Translations under genes and position numbers: made by a program | Part shown: positions 1 to 12,738 of the stretch, piece after piece | How positions within the stretch are numbered: the stretch's first letter is position 1 | How the letters are laid out: each line of letters opens with the position of its first letter | NCBI GenBank assembly: GCA_963082975.1 | Contig: OY720348.1 | Location: 20,699,146-20,763,145 of the forward strand | Direction of reading: 5' to 3' | DNA length: 64,000 nucleotides | DNA from: Labia minor | Lineage: Eukaryota > Arthropoda > Insecta > Dermaptera > Spongiphoridae | The notes under the pieces: generated by a model | The model's database searches: none | Seen by the model: only the letters and a program-made list of their open reading frames with translations | What the model was told of the DNA's origin: nothing

Positions 1-3000
1 TTTTACGGGAAAATTAAAAAATGAAATTTTTAAAAATAAATAATAAATTCGTTCATTTTACATCATAAAAATATTAAAAAAATATATTATTGATATTTCT
101 GATGAATAATTATTTTTTTATGCCGAAAACCTAGGGTCATCCTACGATGACCTTTCATAATTTTTACGGAAAATTAAAAAATCAAATTTTTAAAAATAAA
201 TAATAAATTCGTTCATTTTACATCATAAAAATATTAAAAAAATATATTATTAATATTTCTTACTAAAAATTATTTTTTTATGCCGAAAACCTAGGGTCAT
301 CCTACGATGACCTTTCATAATTTTTACGGGAAAATTAAAAAAAGAAATTTTTAAAAATAAATAATAAATTCGTTCATTTTACATCATAAAAATATTAAAA
401 AAATATATTATTGATATTTCTGATGAATAATTATTTTTTTATGCCGAAAACCTAGGGTCATCCTACGATGACCTTTCATAATTTTTTTAGGTAAAATTAA
501 AAAATGAAATTTTTAAAACTAAATAATAAATTCGTTCATTTTACATCATAAAAATATTAAAAAAATATATTATTCATATTTCTTACTAAAAATTATTTTT
601 TTATGCCGAAAACCTAGGGTCATCCTACGATGACCTTTCATAATTTTTACGGGAAAAGTAAAAAATGAAATTTTTAAAAATATATAATAAATTCGTTCAT
701 TTTACATCATAAAAATATTAAAAAAATATATTATTCATATTTCTTTCTACAAATTATTTTATTATGCCGAAAACCTAGGGTCATCCTACGATGACCTTTC
801 ATAATTTTTACGGGAAAATTAAAAAATGAAATTTTTAAAAATAAATAATAAATTCGTTCGTTTTACATCATATAAATAATAAAAAAATATATTATTGATA
901 TTTCTGATGAATAATTATTTTTTTATGCCGAAAACCTAGGGTCATCCTACGATGACCTTTCATAATTTTTACGGTTAAATTAAAAAATGAAATTTTTAAA
1001 AATAAATAATAAATTCGTTCATTTTACATCATAAAAATATTAAAAAAATATATTATTGATATTTCTGATGAATAATTATTTTTTTATGCCGAAAACCTAG
1101 GGTCATCCTACGATGACCTTTCATAATTAATACGGGAAAATTAAAAAATGAAATTTTTAAAAATAATTAATAAATTCGTTCATTTTACATCATAAAAATA
1201 TTAAAAAAATATATTATTCATATTTCTTACTAAAAATTATTTTTTTATGCCGAAAACCTAGGGTCATCCTACGATGACCTTTCATAATTTTTACGGGAAA
1301 ATTAAAAAATGAAATTTTTAAAAATAAATAATAAATTCGTTCATTTTACATCATAAAAATATTAAAAAAATATATTATTCATATTTCTTACTAAAAATTA
1401 TTTTTTTATGCCGAAAACCTAGGGTCATCCTACGATGACCTTTCATAATTTTTACGGGAAAAGTAAAAAATGAAATTTTTAAAAATATATAATAAATTCG
1501 TTCATTTTACATCATAAAAATAATAAAAAAATATATTATTGATATTTCTGATGAATAATTATTTTTTTATGCCGAAAACCTAGGGTCATCCTACGATGAC
1601 CTTTCATAATTTTTACGGGAAAATTAAAAAATGAAATTTTTAAAACTAAATAATAAATTCGTTCATTTTACATCATAAAAATATTAAAAAAATATATTAT
1701 TCATATTTCTTACTAAAAATTATTTTTTTATGCCGAAAACCTAGGGTCATCCTACGATGACCTTTCATAATTTTTACGGGAAAAGTAAAAAATGAAATTT
1801 TTAAAAATATATAATAAATTCGTTCATTTTACATCATAAAAATATTAAAAAAATATATTATTCATATTTCTTTCTAAAAATTATTTTTTTATGCCGAAAA
1901 CCTAGGGTCATCCTACGATGACCTTTCATAATTTTTACGGGAAAATTAAAAAATGAAATTTTTAAAAATAAATAATAAATTCGTTCATTTTACATCATAA
2001 AAATATTAAAAAAATATATTATTCATATTTCTTACTAAAAATTATTTTTTTATGCCGAAAACCTAGGGTCATCCTACGATGACCTTTCATAATTTTTACG
2101 GGAAAATTAAAAAATCAAATTTTTAAAAATAAATAATAAATTCGTTCATTTTACATCATAAAAATTAAAAAAATATATTATTCATATTTCTGAATAAAAA
2201 TTATTTTTTTATGCCGAAAACCTAGGGTCATCCTACGATGACCTTTTATAAATTTTACGGGAAAATTAAAAAATGAAATTTTTAAAAATAAATAATAAAT
2301 TCGTTCATTTTACATCATAAAAATATTAAAAAAATATATTATTGATATTTCTGATGAATAATTATTTTTTTATGCCGAAAACCTAGGGTCATCCTACGAT
2401 GACCTTTCATAATTTTTACGGGAAAATTAAAAAATGAAATTTTTAAAACTAAATAATAAATTCGTTCATTTTACATCATAAAAATATTAAAAAAATATAT
2501 TATTCATATTTCTTACTAAAAATTATTTTTTTATGCCGAAAACCTAGGGTCATCCTACGATGACCTTTCATAATTTTTACGGGAAAAGTAAAAAATGAAA
2601 TTTTTAAAAATATATAATAAATTCGTTCATTTTACATCATAAAAATATTAAAAAAATATATTATTCATATTTCTTTCTAAAAATTATTTTTTTATGCCGA
2701 AAACCTAGGGTCATCCTACGATGACCTTTCATAATTTTTACGGGAAAATTAAAAAATGAAATTTTTAAAAATAAATAATAAATTCGTTCATTTTACATCA
2801 TAAAAATATTAAAAAAATATATTATTCATATTTCTTACTAAAAATTATTTTTTTATGCCGAAAACCTAGGGTCATCCTACGATGACCTTTCATAATTTTT
2901 ACGGGAAAATTAAAAAATGAAATTTTTAAAACTAAATAATAAATTCGTTCATTTTACATCATAAAAATATTAAAAAAATATATTATTCATATTTCTTACT

Positions 3001-6000
3001 AAAAATTATTTTTTTATGCCGAAAACCTAGGGTCATCCTACGATGACCTTTCATAATTTTTACGGGAAAAGTAAAAAATGAAATTTTTAAAAATATATAA
3101 TAAATTCGTTCATTTTACATCATAAAAATATTAAAAAAATATATTATTCATATTTCTTTCTAAAAATTATTTTTTTATGCCGAAAACCTAGGGTCATCCT
3201 ACGATGACCTTTCATAATTTTTATGGGAATATTAAAAAAAGTAATTTTTAAAAATAAATAATAAATTCGTTCATTTTACATCATAAAAATATTAAAAAAA
3301 TATATTATTCATATTTCTTACTAAAAATTATTTTTTTATGCCGAAAACCTAGGGTCATCCTACGATGACCTTTCATAATTTTTACGGGAAAATTAAAAAA
3401 TGAAATTTTTAAAAATAAATAATAAATTCGTTCATTTTACATCATAAAAATATTAAAAAAATATATTATTCATATTTCTTACTAAAAATTATTTTTTTAT
3501 TCCGAAAACCTAGGGTCATCCTACTATGACCTTTCATAATTTTTACGGTAAAATTAAAAAATGAAATTTTTAAAAATAAATAATAAATTCGTTCATTTTA
3601 CATCATAAAAATATTAAACAAAAATATTATTGATATTTCTGATGAATAATTATTTTTTTATGCCGAAAACCTAGGGTCATCCTACGATGACCTTTCATAA
3701 TTAATACGGGAAAATTAAAAAATGAAATTTTTAAAAATAAATATTAAATTAGTTCATTTTACATCATAAAAATATTAAAAAAATATATTATTGATATTTC
3801 TGATGAATAATTATTTTTTTATGCCGAAAACCTAGGGTCATCCTACGATGACCTTTCATAATTAATACGGGAAAATTAAAAAATGAAATTTTTAAAAATA
3901 AATAATAAATTCGTTCATTTTACATCATAAAAATATTAAACAAAAATATTATTGATATTTCTGATGAAAAATTATTTTTTTATGCCGAAAACCTAGGGTC
4001 ATCCTACGATGATCTTTCATAATTTTTACGGGAAAATTAAAAAATGAAATTTTTAAAAATAAATAATAAATTCGTTCATTTTACATCATAAAAATTAAAA
4101 AAATATATTATTCATATTTCTTATTAAAAATTATTTTTTTATGCCGAAAACCTAGGGTCATCCTACGATGACCTTTCATAATTTTTACGGGAAAATTAAA
4201 AAATCAAATTTTTAAAAATAAATAATAAATTCGTTCATTTTACATCATAAAAATATTAAAAAAATATATTATTCATATTTCTTTCTAAAAATTATTTTTT
4301 TATGCCGAAAACCTAGGGTCATCCTACGATGACCTTTCATAATTTTTACGGGAAAATTAAAAAATAAAATTTTTAAAAATAAATAATAAATTCGTTCATT
4401 TTACATCATAAAAATATTAAAAAAATATATTATTCATATTTCTTACTAAAAATTATTTTTTTATGCCGAAAACCTAGGGTAATCCTACGATGACCTTTCA
4501 TAATTTTTACGGGAAAATTAAAAAATGAAATTTTTAAAAATAAATAATAAATTCGTTCATTTTACATCATAAAAATATTAAAAAAATATATTATTGATAT
4601 TTCTGATGAATAATTATTTTTTTATGCCGAAAACCTAGGGTGATCCTACGATGACCTTTCATAATTTTTACGGGAAAATTAAAAAATGAAATTTTTAAAA
4701 ATAAATAATAAATTCGTTCATTTAACATCATAAAAATATTAAAAAAATATATTATTCATATTTCTTACTAAAAATTATTTTTTTATGCCGAAAACCTAGG
4801 GTCATCCTACGATGACCTTTCATAATTTTTACGGGAAAATTAAAAAATAAAATTTTTAAAAATAAATAATAAATTCGTTCATTTTACATCATAAAAATAT
4901 TAAAAAAATATATTATTCATATTTCTTACTAAAAATTATTTTTTTATGCCGAAAACCTAGGGTAATCCTACGATGACCTTTCATAATTTTTACGGGAAAA
5001 TTAAAAAATGAAATTTTTAAAAATAAATAATAAATTCGTTCATTTTACATCATAAAAATATTAAAAAAATATATTATTGATATTTCTGATGAATAATTAT
5101 TTTTTTATGCCGAAAACCTAGGGTGATCCTACGATGACCTTTCATAATTTTTACGGGAAAATTAAAAAATGAAATTTTTAAAAATAAATAATAAATTCGT
5201 TCATTTTACATCATAAAAATATTAAAAAAATATATTATTCATATTTCTTACTAAAAATTATTTTTTTATGCCGAAAACCTAGGGTCATCCTACGATGACC
5301 TTTCATAATTTTTACGGGAAAATTAAAAAATGAAATTTTTAAAAATAAATAATAAATTCGTTCATTTTACATCATAAAAATATTAAAAAAATATATTATT
5401 GATATTTCTGATGAATAATTATTTTTTTATGCCGAAAACCTAGGGTCATCCTACGATGACCTTTCATAATTTTTACGGGAAAATTAAAAAATGAAATTTT
5501 TAAAACTAAATAATAAATTCGTTCATTTTACATCATAAAAATATTAAAAAAATATATTATTCATATTTCTTACTAAAAATTATTTTTTTATGCCGAAAAC
5601 CTAGGGTCATCCTACGATGACCTTTCATAATTTTTACGGGAAAATTAAAAAATGAAATTTTTAAAAATAAATAATAAATTCGTTCATTTTACATCATAAA
5701 AATATTAAAAAAATATATTATTTTTGATATTTCTGATGAATAATTATTTTTTTATGCCGAAAACCTAGGGTCATCCTACGATGACCTTTCATAAATTTTA
5801 CGGGAAAATTAAAAAATGAAATTTTTAAAAATAAATAATAAATTCGTTCATTTTACATCATAAAAATATTAAAAAAATATATTATTCATATTTCTTACTA
5901 AAAATTATTTTTTTATGCCGAAAACCTAGGGTCATCCTACGATGACCTTTTATAAATTTTACGGGAAAATTAAAAAATGAAATTTTTAAAAATAAATAAT

Positions 6001-8238
6001 AAATTCGTTCATTTTACATCATAAAATATTAAAAAAATATATTATTCATATTTCTTACTAAAAATTATTTTTTTATGCCGAAAACCTAGGGTCTTCCTAA
6101 GATGACCTTTCATAATTAATACGGGAAAATTAAAAAATGAAATTTTTAAAAATAAATAATAAATTCGTTCATTTTACATCATAAAAATATTAAAAAAATA
6201 TATTATTCATATTTCTTACTAAAAATTATTTTTTTATGCCGAAAACCTAGGGTCATCCTACGATGACCTTTCATAATTTTTACGGGAAAATTAAAAAATG
6301 AAATTTTTAAAAATAAATAATAAATTCGTTCGTTTTACATCATATAAATAATAAAAAAATATATTATTCATATTTCTGATGAATAATTATTTTTTTATGC
6401 CGAAAACCTAGGGTCATCCTACGATGACCTTTCATAATTTTTACGGGAAAATTAAAAAATGAAATTTTTAAAAATAAATAATAAATTCGTTCAGTTTACA
6501 TCATGAAAATATTAAAAAAATATATTATTGATATTTCTGATGAATAATTATTTTTTTATGCCGAAAACCTAGGGTCATCCTACGATGACCCTTCATAATT
6601 TTTACAGGAAAATTAAAAAATGAAATTTTTAAAAATAAATATTAAATTCGTTCATTTTACATCATAAAAATATTAAAAAAATATATTATTCATATTTCTT
6701 ACTAAAAATTATTTTTTTATGCCGAAAACCTAGGGTCATCCTACGATGACCTTTCATAAATTTTACGGGAAAATTAAAATATGAAATTTTTAAAAATAAA
6801 TAATAAATTCGTTCATTTTACATCATAAAAATATTAAAAAAATATATTATTCATATTTCTGATGAATAATTATTTTTTTATGCCGAAAACCTAGGGTCAT
6901 CCTACGATGACCTTTCATAATTTTTACGGGAAAATTAAAAAATGAAATTTTTAAAAATAAATAATAAATTCGTTCAGTTTACATCATGAAAATATTAAAA
7001 AAATATATTATTGATATTTCTGATGAATAATTATTTTTTTATGCCGAAAACCTAGGGTCATCCTACGATGACCTTTCATAATTTTTACGGGAAAATTAAA
7101 AAATGAAATTTTTAAAACTAAATAATAAATTCGTTCATTTTACATCATAAAAATATTAAAAAAATATATTATTCATATTTCTTACTAAAAATTATTTTTT
7201 TATGCCGAAAACCTAGGGTCATCCTACGATGACCTTTCATAAATTTTACGGGAAAATTAAAATATGAAATTTTTAAAAATAAATAATAAATTCGTTCATT
7301 TTACATCATAAAAATATTAAAAAAATATATTATTCATATTTCTTACTAAAAATTATTTTTTTATGCCGAAAACCTAGGGTCATCCTACGATGACCTTTCA
7401 TAATTTTTACGGGAAAATTAAAAAATGAAATTTTTAAAAATAAATAATAAATTCATTCATTTTACATCATAAAAATATTAAAAAAATATATTATTCATAT
7501 TTCTTACTAAAAATTATTTTTTTATGCCGAAAACCTAGGGTCACCCTACGATGACCTTTCATAATTTTTACGGGAAAATTAAAAAATGAAATTTTTAAAA
7601 ATAAATAATAAATTCATTCATTTTACATCATAAAAATATTAAAAAAATATATTATTCATATTTCTTACTAAAAATTATTTTTTTATGCCGAAAACCTAGG
7701 GTCATCCTACGATGACCTTTCATAAATTTTACGGGAAAATTAAAATATGAAATTTTTAAAAATAAATAATAAATTCGTTCATTTTACATCATAAAAATAT
7801 TAAAAAAATATATTATTCATATTTCTTACTAAAAATTATTTTTTTATGCCGAAAACCTAGGGTCATCCTACGAGGACCTTTCATAATTTTTACGGGAAAA
7901 TTAAAAAATCAAATTTTTAAAAATAAATAATAAATTCGTTCATTTTACATCATAAAAATATTAAAAAAATATATTATTCATATTTCTTACTAAAAATTAT
8001 TTTTTATGCCGAAAACCTAGGGTCACCCTACGATGACCTTTCATAATTTTTACGGGAAAATTAAAAAATGAAATTTTTAAAAATAAATAATAAATTCATT
8101 CATTTTACATCATAAAAATATTAAAAAAATATATTATTCATATTTCTTACTAAAAATTATTTTTTTATGCCGAAAACCTAGGGTCATCCTACGATGACCT
8201 TTCAAAATTTTTACGCGAAAATTAAAAAATCAAATTTT
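1..8238. repeat. Satellite array, ~161-bp monomer with conserved hairpin core
   Basis: About 51 head-to-tail monomers run from the window edge to about 8238. The spacing of the core motif is 160-162 bp (first core at 135, last at 8182). Each monomer is mostly A/T, with one GC-richer core: ATGCCGAAAACCTAGGG followed by the 18-base block GGTCATCCTACGATGACC. In that block the two 7-bp arms are perfect reverse complements around a CTAC loop; the core also holds a CCTAGG site. Monomers fall into subtypes, such as TGATGAATAATT versus TACTAAAAATT or TTTCTAAAAATT before the core, and some subtype blocks repeat in order. The left end lies outside the window. The array breaks off inside a monomer near 8238. 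No open frame of interest is present. The size and organisation fit a heterochromatic or centromeric satellite, but location in the chromosome cannot be judged here. Confidence 0.97.
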
Positions 8239-9830
8239 TAATGAAAAAAATATTATTTCCAATATAATTTCTTAATTTGTTTTTATTTCAAATTAATTAC
8301 CATTAATTATCTTTTCATATGAAATTATCATATTTTTAAAATTCCAATTCCTTTAGGGTAAATTTCAACCCTTATTTCTTAACATTCAAATTAAAACTGA
8401 TATTATTTCCTATATAATTTCTTATTTTTTTTTATTTGAAATTAATTAGCATTAATTATATTTTTATATGAAACCCTTTTTGCAATTCATATACATTTCC
8501 CATAGAAATAATTAAATTCTATTCATTATGTAGATTTCGATCTAATCTATAGGACTATATTAAAAATGGTTTTTTCATTTTTTTCAAATTCCTATTCCTT
8601 CAGGGTAAATTACAACCCTTAATTTTTAACATTCAAATTAAAAATGATATTATTTCCTATATAATTTCTTATTTTTTTTTTAATTGATATTAATTACCAT
8701 TAATTATCTTTTCGTATGAAATTATCATAGTTTTCAAATTCCAATTCCTTCAAAGTAAATTTCAACCCTTAATTCTTAAAATTCAAATTGAAATATTATT
8801 ATTTCCTAAATAATTTCTTATTTTTTTTTTATTTGAAATTAATTAGTGTTAATTATATTTTCATATGAAATTATCATTATTTCCAAATTCCTATTCCTTC
8901 AGGGTATATTTCACCCTGATTTCTTAACTTTTAAATTAAAAGCGATATTATTTCCAATATAAAATCTTAAATTTTTTTTTTAATTATATAAAAATATTAA
9001 TAGTTTCATATCAAATGATTGGTGAAAAGTGGCTGGTAAATGCGCGCGTGCAGCTGTAAAATTAATTGCCTATCTCCAAGGTGCTAAGAAAAAATTACCT
9101 TTTTATAAAAAATATCTATGAAATTTTATCATAAACAACCCCTATTTTTTATGATTGAATATGGTTCCAATTGATATTTCTTGTAGGGGGTGTATGTATA
9201 GGGGGAAGACAAATTTCATTCTTTTTGCTCTAACTCACCCCTAAATAGGTTTTTTATTAAAAAAACACCCTTTTTGCAATTCATATAAATTTCCCATAGA
9301 AATAATTAAATTCTATTCATTATGTAGATTTCGATCTAATCTAGAGGACTATATTAAACAATGGTTTTTTCATTTTTTTCAAATTCCAATTCCTTCAGGG
9401 AAAATTTCAACCCTTAATTCTTAAGATTCAAAATGAAAAAAATATTATTTCCAATATAATTTCTTATTTTGTTTTTATTTGAAATTAATTACCATTAATT
9501 ATCTTTTCATATGAAATTATCATATTTTTCAAATTCCAATTCCTTTAGGGTAAATTTCAACCCTTATTTCTTAACATTCAAATTAAAAGTAATATTATTT
9601 CCTATATAATTTCTTGTTTTTTTTAAATTGATATTAATTACCATTAATTATCTTTTCATATGAAATTATCATATTTTTCAAATTCCTATTCCTTCAGGGT
9701 AAATTTCAACCCTTATTTCTTAATATTCAAATTAAAAGAAATATTATTTCCTATATAATTTCTCATTTTTTTTAAAATTATTTAATAATATTAATAGTTT
9801 TATATCAATTTATTATATTTTAAAAATCCA
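8239..9830. repeat. Second, degenerate tandem array (~150-bp units) beside the satellite
   Basis: A phrase like TATTATTTCCTATATAATTTC recurs near 8245, 8399, 8648, 8787, 8945, 9443, 9591 and 9740. The same units carry ATTCCTTCAGGGTAAATTTC and CATATGAAATTATCAT. Units are about 140-158 bp and clearly diverged, so this array is older than the 161-bp satellite it abuts. Two units are interrupted by the same ~105-bp segment (about 8470-8575 and 9262-9376), which contains TAGATTTCGATCTAATCTA. A non-repeated stretch lies at about 8985-9260. No gene was recognised. Confidence 0.8.
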
Positions 9831-10082
9831 ATTATTTCACGGTAAATTTTTTTCAGTTTAATTCGTTTTTAATTTTTTTCCCAATAGTAGGTTTTATTTC
9901 CAAAAAATTGTCCGGAATGCCAATAAAGTTTGTTTGAATTTAAGCCGCCTCCCAGGATAAAAATATTTACCTAATGTGTGTTTTTTTAAAAAGTGAATAT
10001 AATTTTCTTTTTTAATGTTAAGTGTGGGTCTATAAATTCTTGCAATGGTATATTTTTTCACTTTTAATTGTAGCTGTCCTAA

Positions 10083-10099
10083 CCCCCCCCCCCCCCCCC
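10083..10099. repeat. Poly-C tract
   Basis: A run of 17 C in otherwise AT-rich sequence, 70 bases before the assembly gap. It may be a real homopolymer, or it may mark the difficulty that caused the gap. Confidence 0.9.
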
Positions 10100-10168
10100 A
10101 ATCAGTTACATATTTTTTTCTTCCTGATGTTTAGTATTTAATCACGTATAAGGATAGATGTTCCAAAT

Positions 10169-10368
10169 NNNNNNNNNNNNNNNNNNNNNNNNNNNNNNNN
10201 NNNNNNNNNNNNNNNNNNNNNNNNNNNNNNNNNNNNNNNNNNNNNNNNNNNNNNNNNNNNNNNNNNNNNNNNNNNNNNNNNNNNNNNNNNNNNNNNNNNN
10301 NNNNNNNNNNNNNNNNNNNNNNNNNNNNNNNNNNNNNNNNNNNNNNNNNNNNNNNNNNNNNNNNNNNN
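10169..10368. other. Assembly gap (200 N)
   Basis: Exactly 200 N. The round number suggests a scaffold gap of arbitrary or estimated size, so distances across it are unreliable. Confidence 0.99.
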
Positions 10369-12738
10369 GATGCTTTAGCGAATAAAATTGAAAACAAGTA
10401 AAATCTTTGTATTTATCTTAAAATAAACCATTTTTCAAATATCAATTATTAACATTAGCAATGATTAAATTTTAAAATGGCATATAAAAATATTTTATTA
10501 TAGTATTAATATATATTATTATATATTATTATATATATTATTATATATATTAATGTATATATACATAGATTATTTTAAAAACAACAAATTAAGAAATATA
10601 TTATATATTTTATTGAGTTATAAAAAAAATCTAATATATATATATAATGGAAATTAGCTCAAGACACAATCTTTTTCATACTATGAAAATTGCATAACAA
10701 AATTATCTACACGCTGGAGAAAATTATATCTCTAATGATTAACTAGAAAAATATATTATAATTATTTTTATTTATCTCCAAATAAAAAAAAAATCTTAAA
10801 TATATTAATATATTTTTTTACATATTTTTCTGAATTTTCTTTAATAAATGATGTTCTTATATTTATATGTGTTCATATATAAATAATGTTACTATTTTCT
10901 TAATCTAAATTTTACTGAATTTAATTTCTTAAGCAATTATGATTATATTTCATTTTTATGATGAGCACCTCAAAGAAATCTTAGAATTTACTAATTATCC
11001 AATTTCCAACGCTATTCTAGTAATATTATTTATTTGAACACAGATAAATAAATATTTCTGTTACAATCAACAAATCTCAACTTTTATAATATAATATATG
11101 TTTATATTATATACAAGCATTAATTAATATTATTTTCTGTTAAAAATAATGATTAATTGAGACTAGTTTATAATTTGTCCACAGTAAGATTCATCATTCT
11201 TTTTTCAACAAAGAAATATACCTTACATTATTTATTTTAAAGTGTTTTTCTGCTACTATATATTATCTATAATCTATACCAATAATATTAAATATAACTT
11301 TGGTAGTGATAAATATTGTATATTTATATTTTTAATCAATAAGGTTTCATTTAATGTTTATTTAATATTGTAAATCTATTTGTTCAGTTTAACTAGAAAA
11401 ACATTCAATTGTCAACATTAGCAGAAACTTGTTTAATATTATAGGATATTATATAGGTTTAATATTTTGCGGTTGTATTAGAAAATATGTAACTAGTAAT
11501 AAAGTATTGATACACTGAAAATTTTTTCAAAAAATAGTTTAATTATATTGAATGATATATGTTTCAATCGCAGCTAGATTCGACGTACATTGATTATCTA
11601 ACTCTAATAATAATAATTCTTTTATCTTCCACCTGAGTTTCTTTTCCTTAAAGATCAACAACTTCTTAATAAAAGACATAAAAGGAAAGAAATGTCAAAT
11701 GATGTAAACTATATACAAACAATATTACTTATCTATTTAAAATTAAATTATACTATTATTTTTTGTGTTTTCGTATTCTTTATATTTTATTATTTTACTA
11801 TTTTGAAAAATACACTTTTGATAATACCAAGAATTTACAATATAAACAAATTTGTATTTTTTATCATGTATTATTTAATAGAATTGGAATATTTTTGAAA
11901 AAAAAATATTCAGTGTATAAATACCTTTTACACCCATGCACCCATAAATACTCAATTAGGGAATGTTTTTTTTGGCATTTTTTCATGTAGTCAGTCACAA
12001 AATAAATTTTCAGTCCTTTTAGACTTGAATTTGTTGTTTATCAATTGTTTAAGAGTTTTTGTAATAATTGAGTAGTAGAAGTTGTTATGAAATATTTGTT
12101 TTTGAAAGTCAATAGGTCTATCAAATAAAAAACGAGGTGAAAGCTGTTACGGACGCTGCACCATCATTTACACTCAATGAAATTTTGAGATTTAACTTGA
12201 AAGGTAACAACATCATAGTACACCATGAAAGTTTGGTATATATAAAAACTTATAATAACATCTCTCTTCATTAAATCATGAGATCTAAGTAAATAAGATA
12301 GAAATGAAAAGAACTTGTTTGCTTCATACTGAATCAAAATCTAATCAAGAAGTACGTTGATTACTATTTGAATGGGTTAAGAGAAGTTGAGAGAAGTGTG
12401 TAAATTTACTAGAAATCTATATAAAAAATAAAATTTAATTAAATTTGAAGGAAAAAAATGTCTTGTTTCTTTGTTAGAATAGAAATTTTTTAGAAAACTC
12501 TTTTTTTATATATATTTATATATAATTAATATTTCAAATTATAATAAACTTATATTGAATATAAATTATATTTATTCATAGACTAATTATAACTTTAGAA
12601 TTAAATATTTTTAAAAATATATCGTAACAAATAAAATGAACAAATAAGTTAGTATTATTTTTGGATATGATAAAATAAAAAATGAAAATAATATAGTTTC
12701 AGGAAATGTAATTTAAAGTCTGCCAATTTAAAAAAAAA
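10369..12738. other. AT-rich intergenic sequence downstream of EEA1
   Basis: About 2.4 kb with no supported gene. It contains TA-rich simple sequence near 10500-10560 and only short, low-complexity open frames. The 3' untranslated region of the minus-strand EEA1 gene must lie in the upper part of this stretch, but its poly(A) site cannot be fixed. Confidence 0.6.

Noticed and set aside
1-8238. Regular repeats with short palindromes, resembling a CRISPR array
   Set aside because: Whole 161-bp units are repeated without unique spacers, and the surroundings are eukaryotic; it is a satellite.
11692-11990. Two overlapping plus-strand open frames (68 and 75 codons)
   Set aside because: Low-complexity, hydrophobic residues driven by AT content; no domain or splice context.
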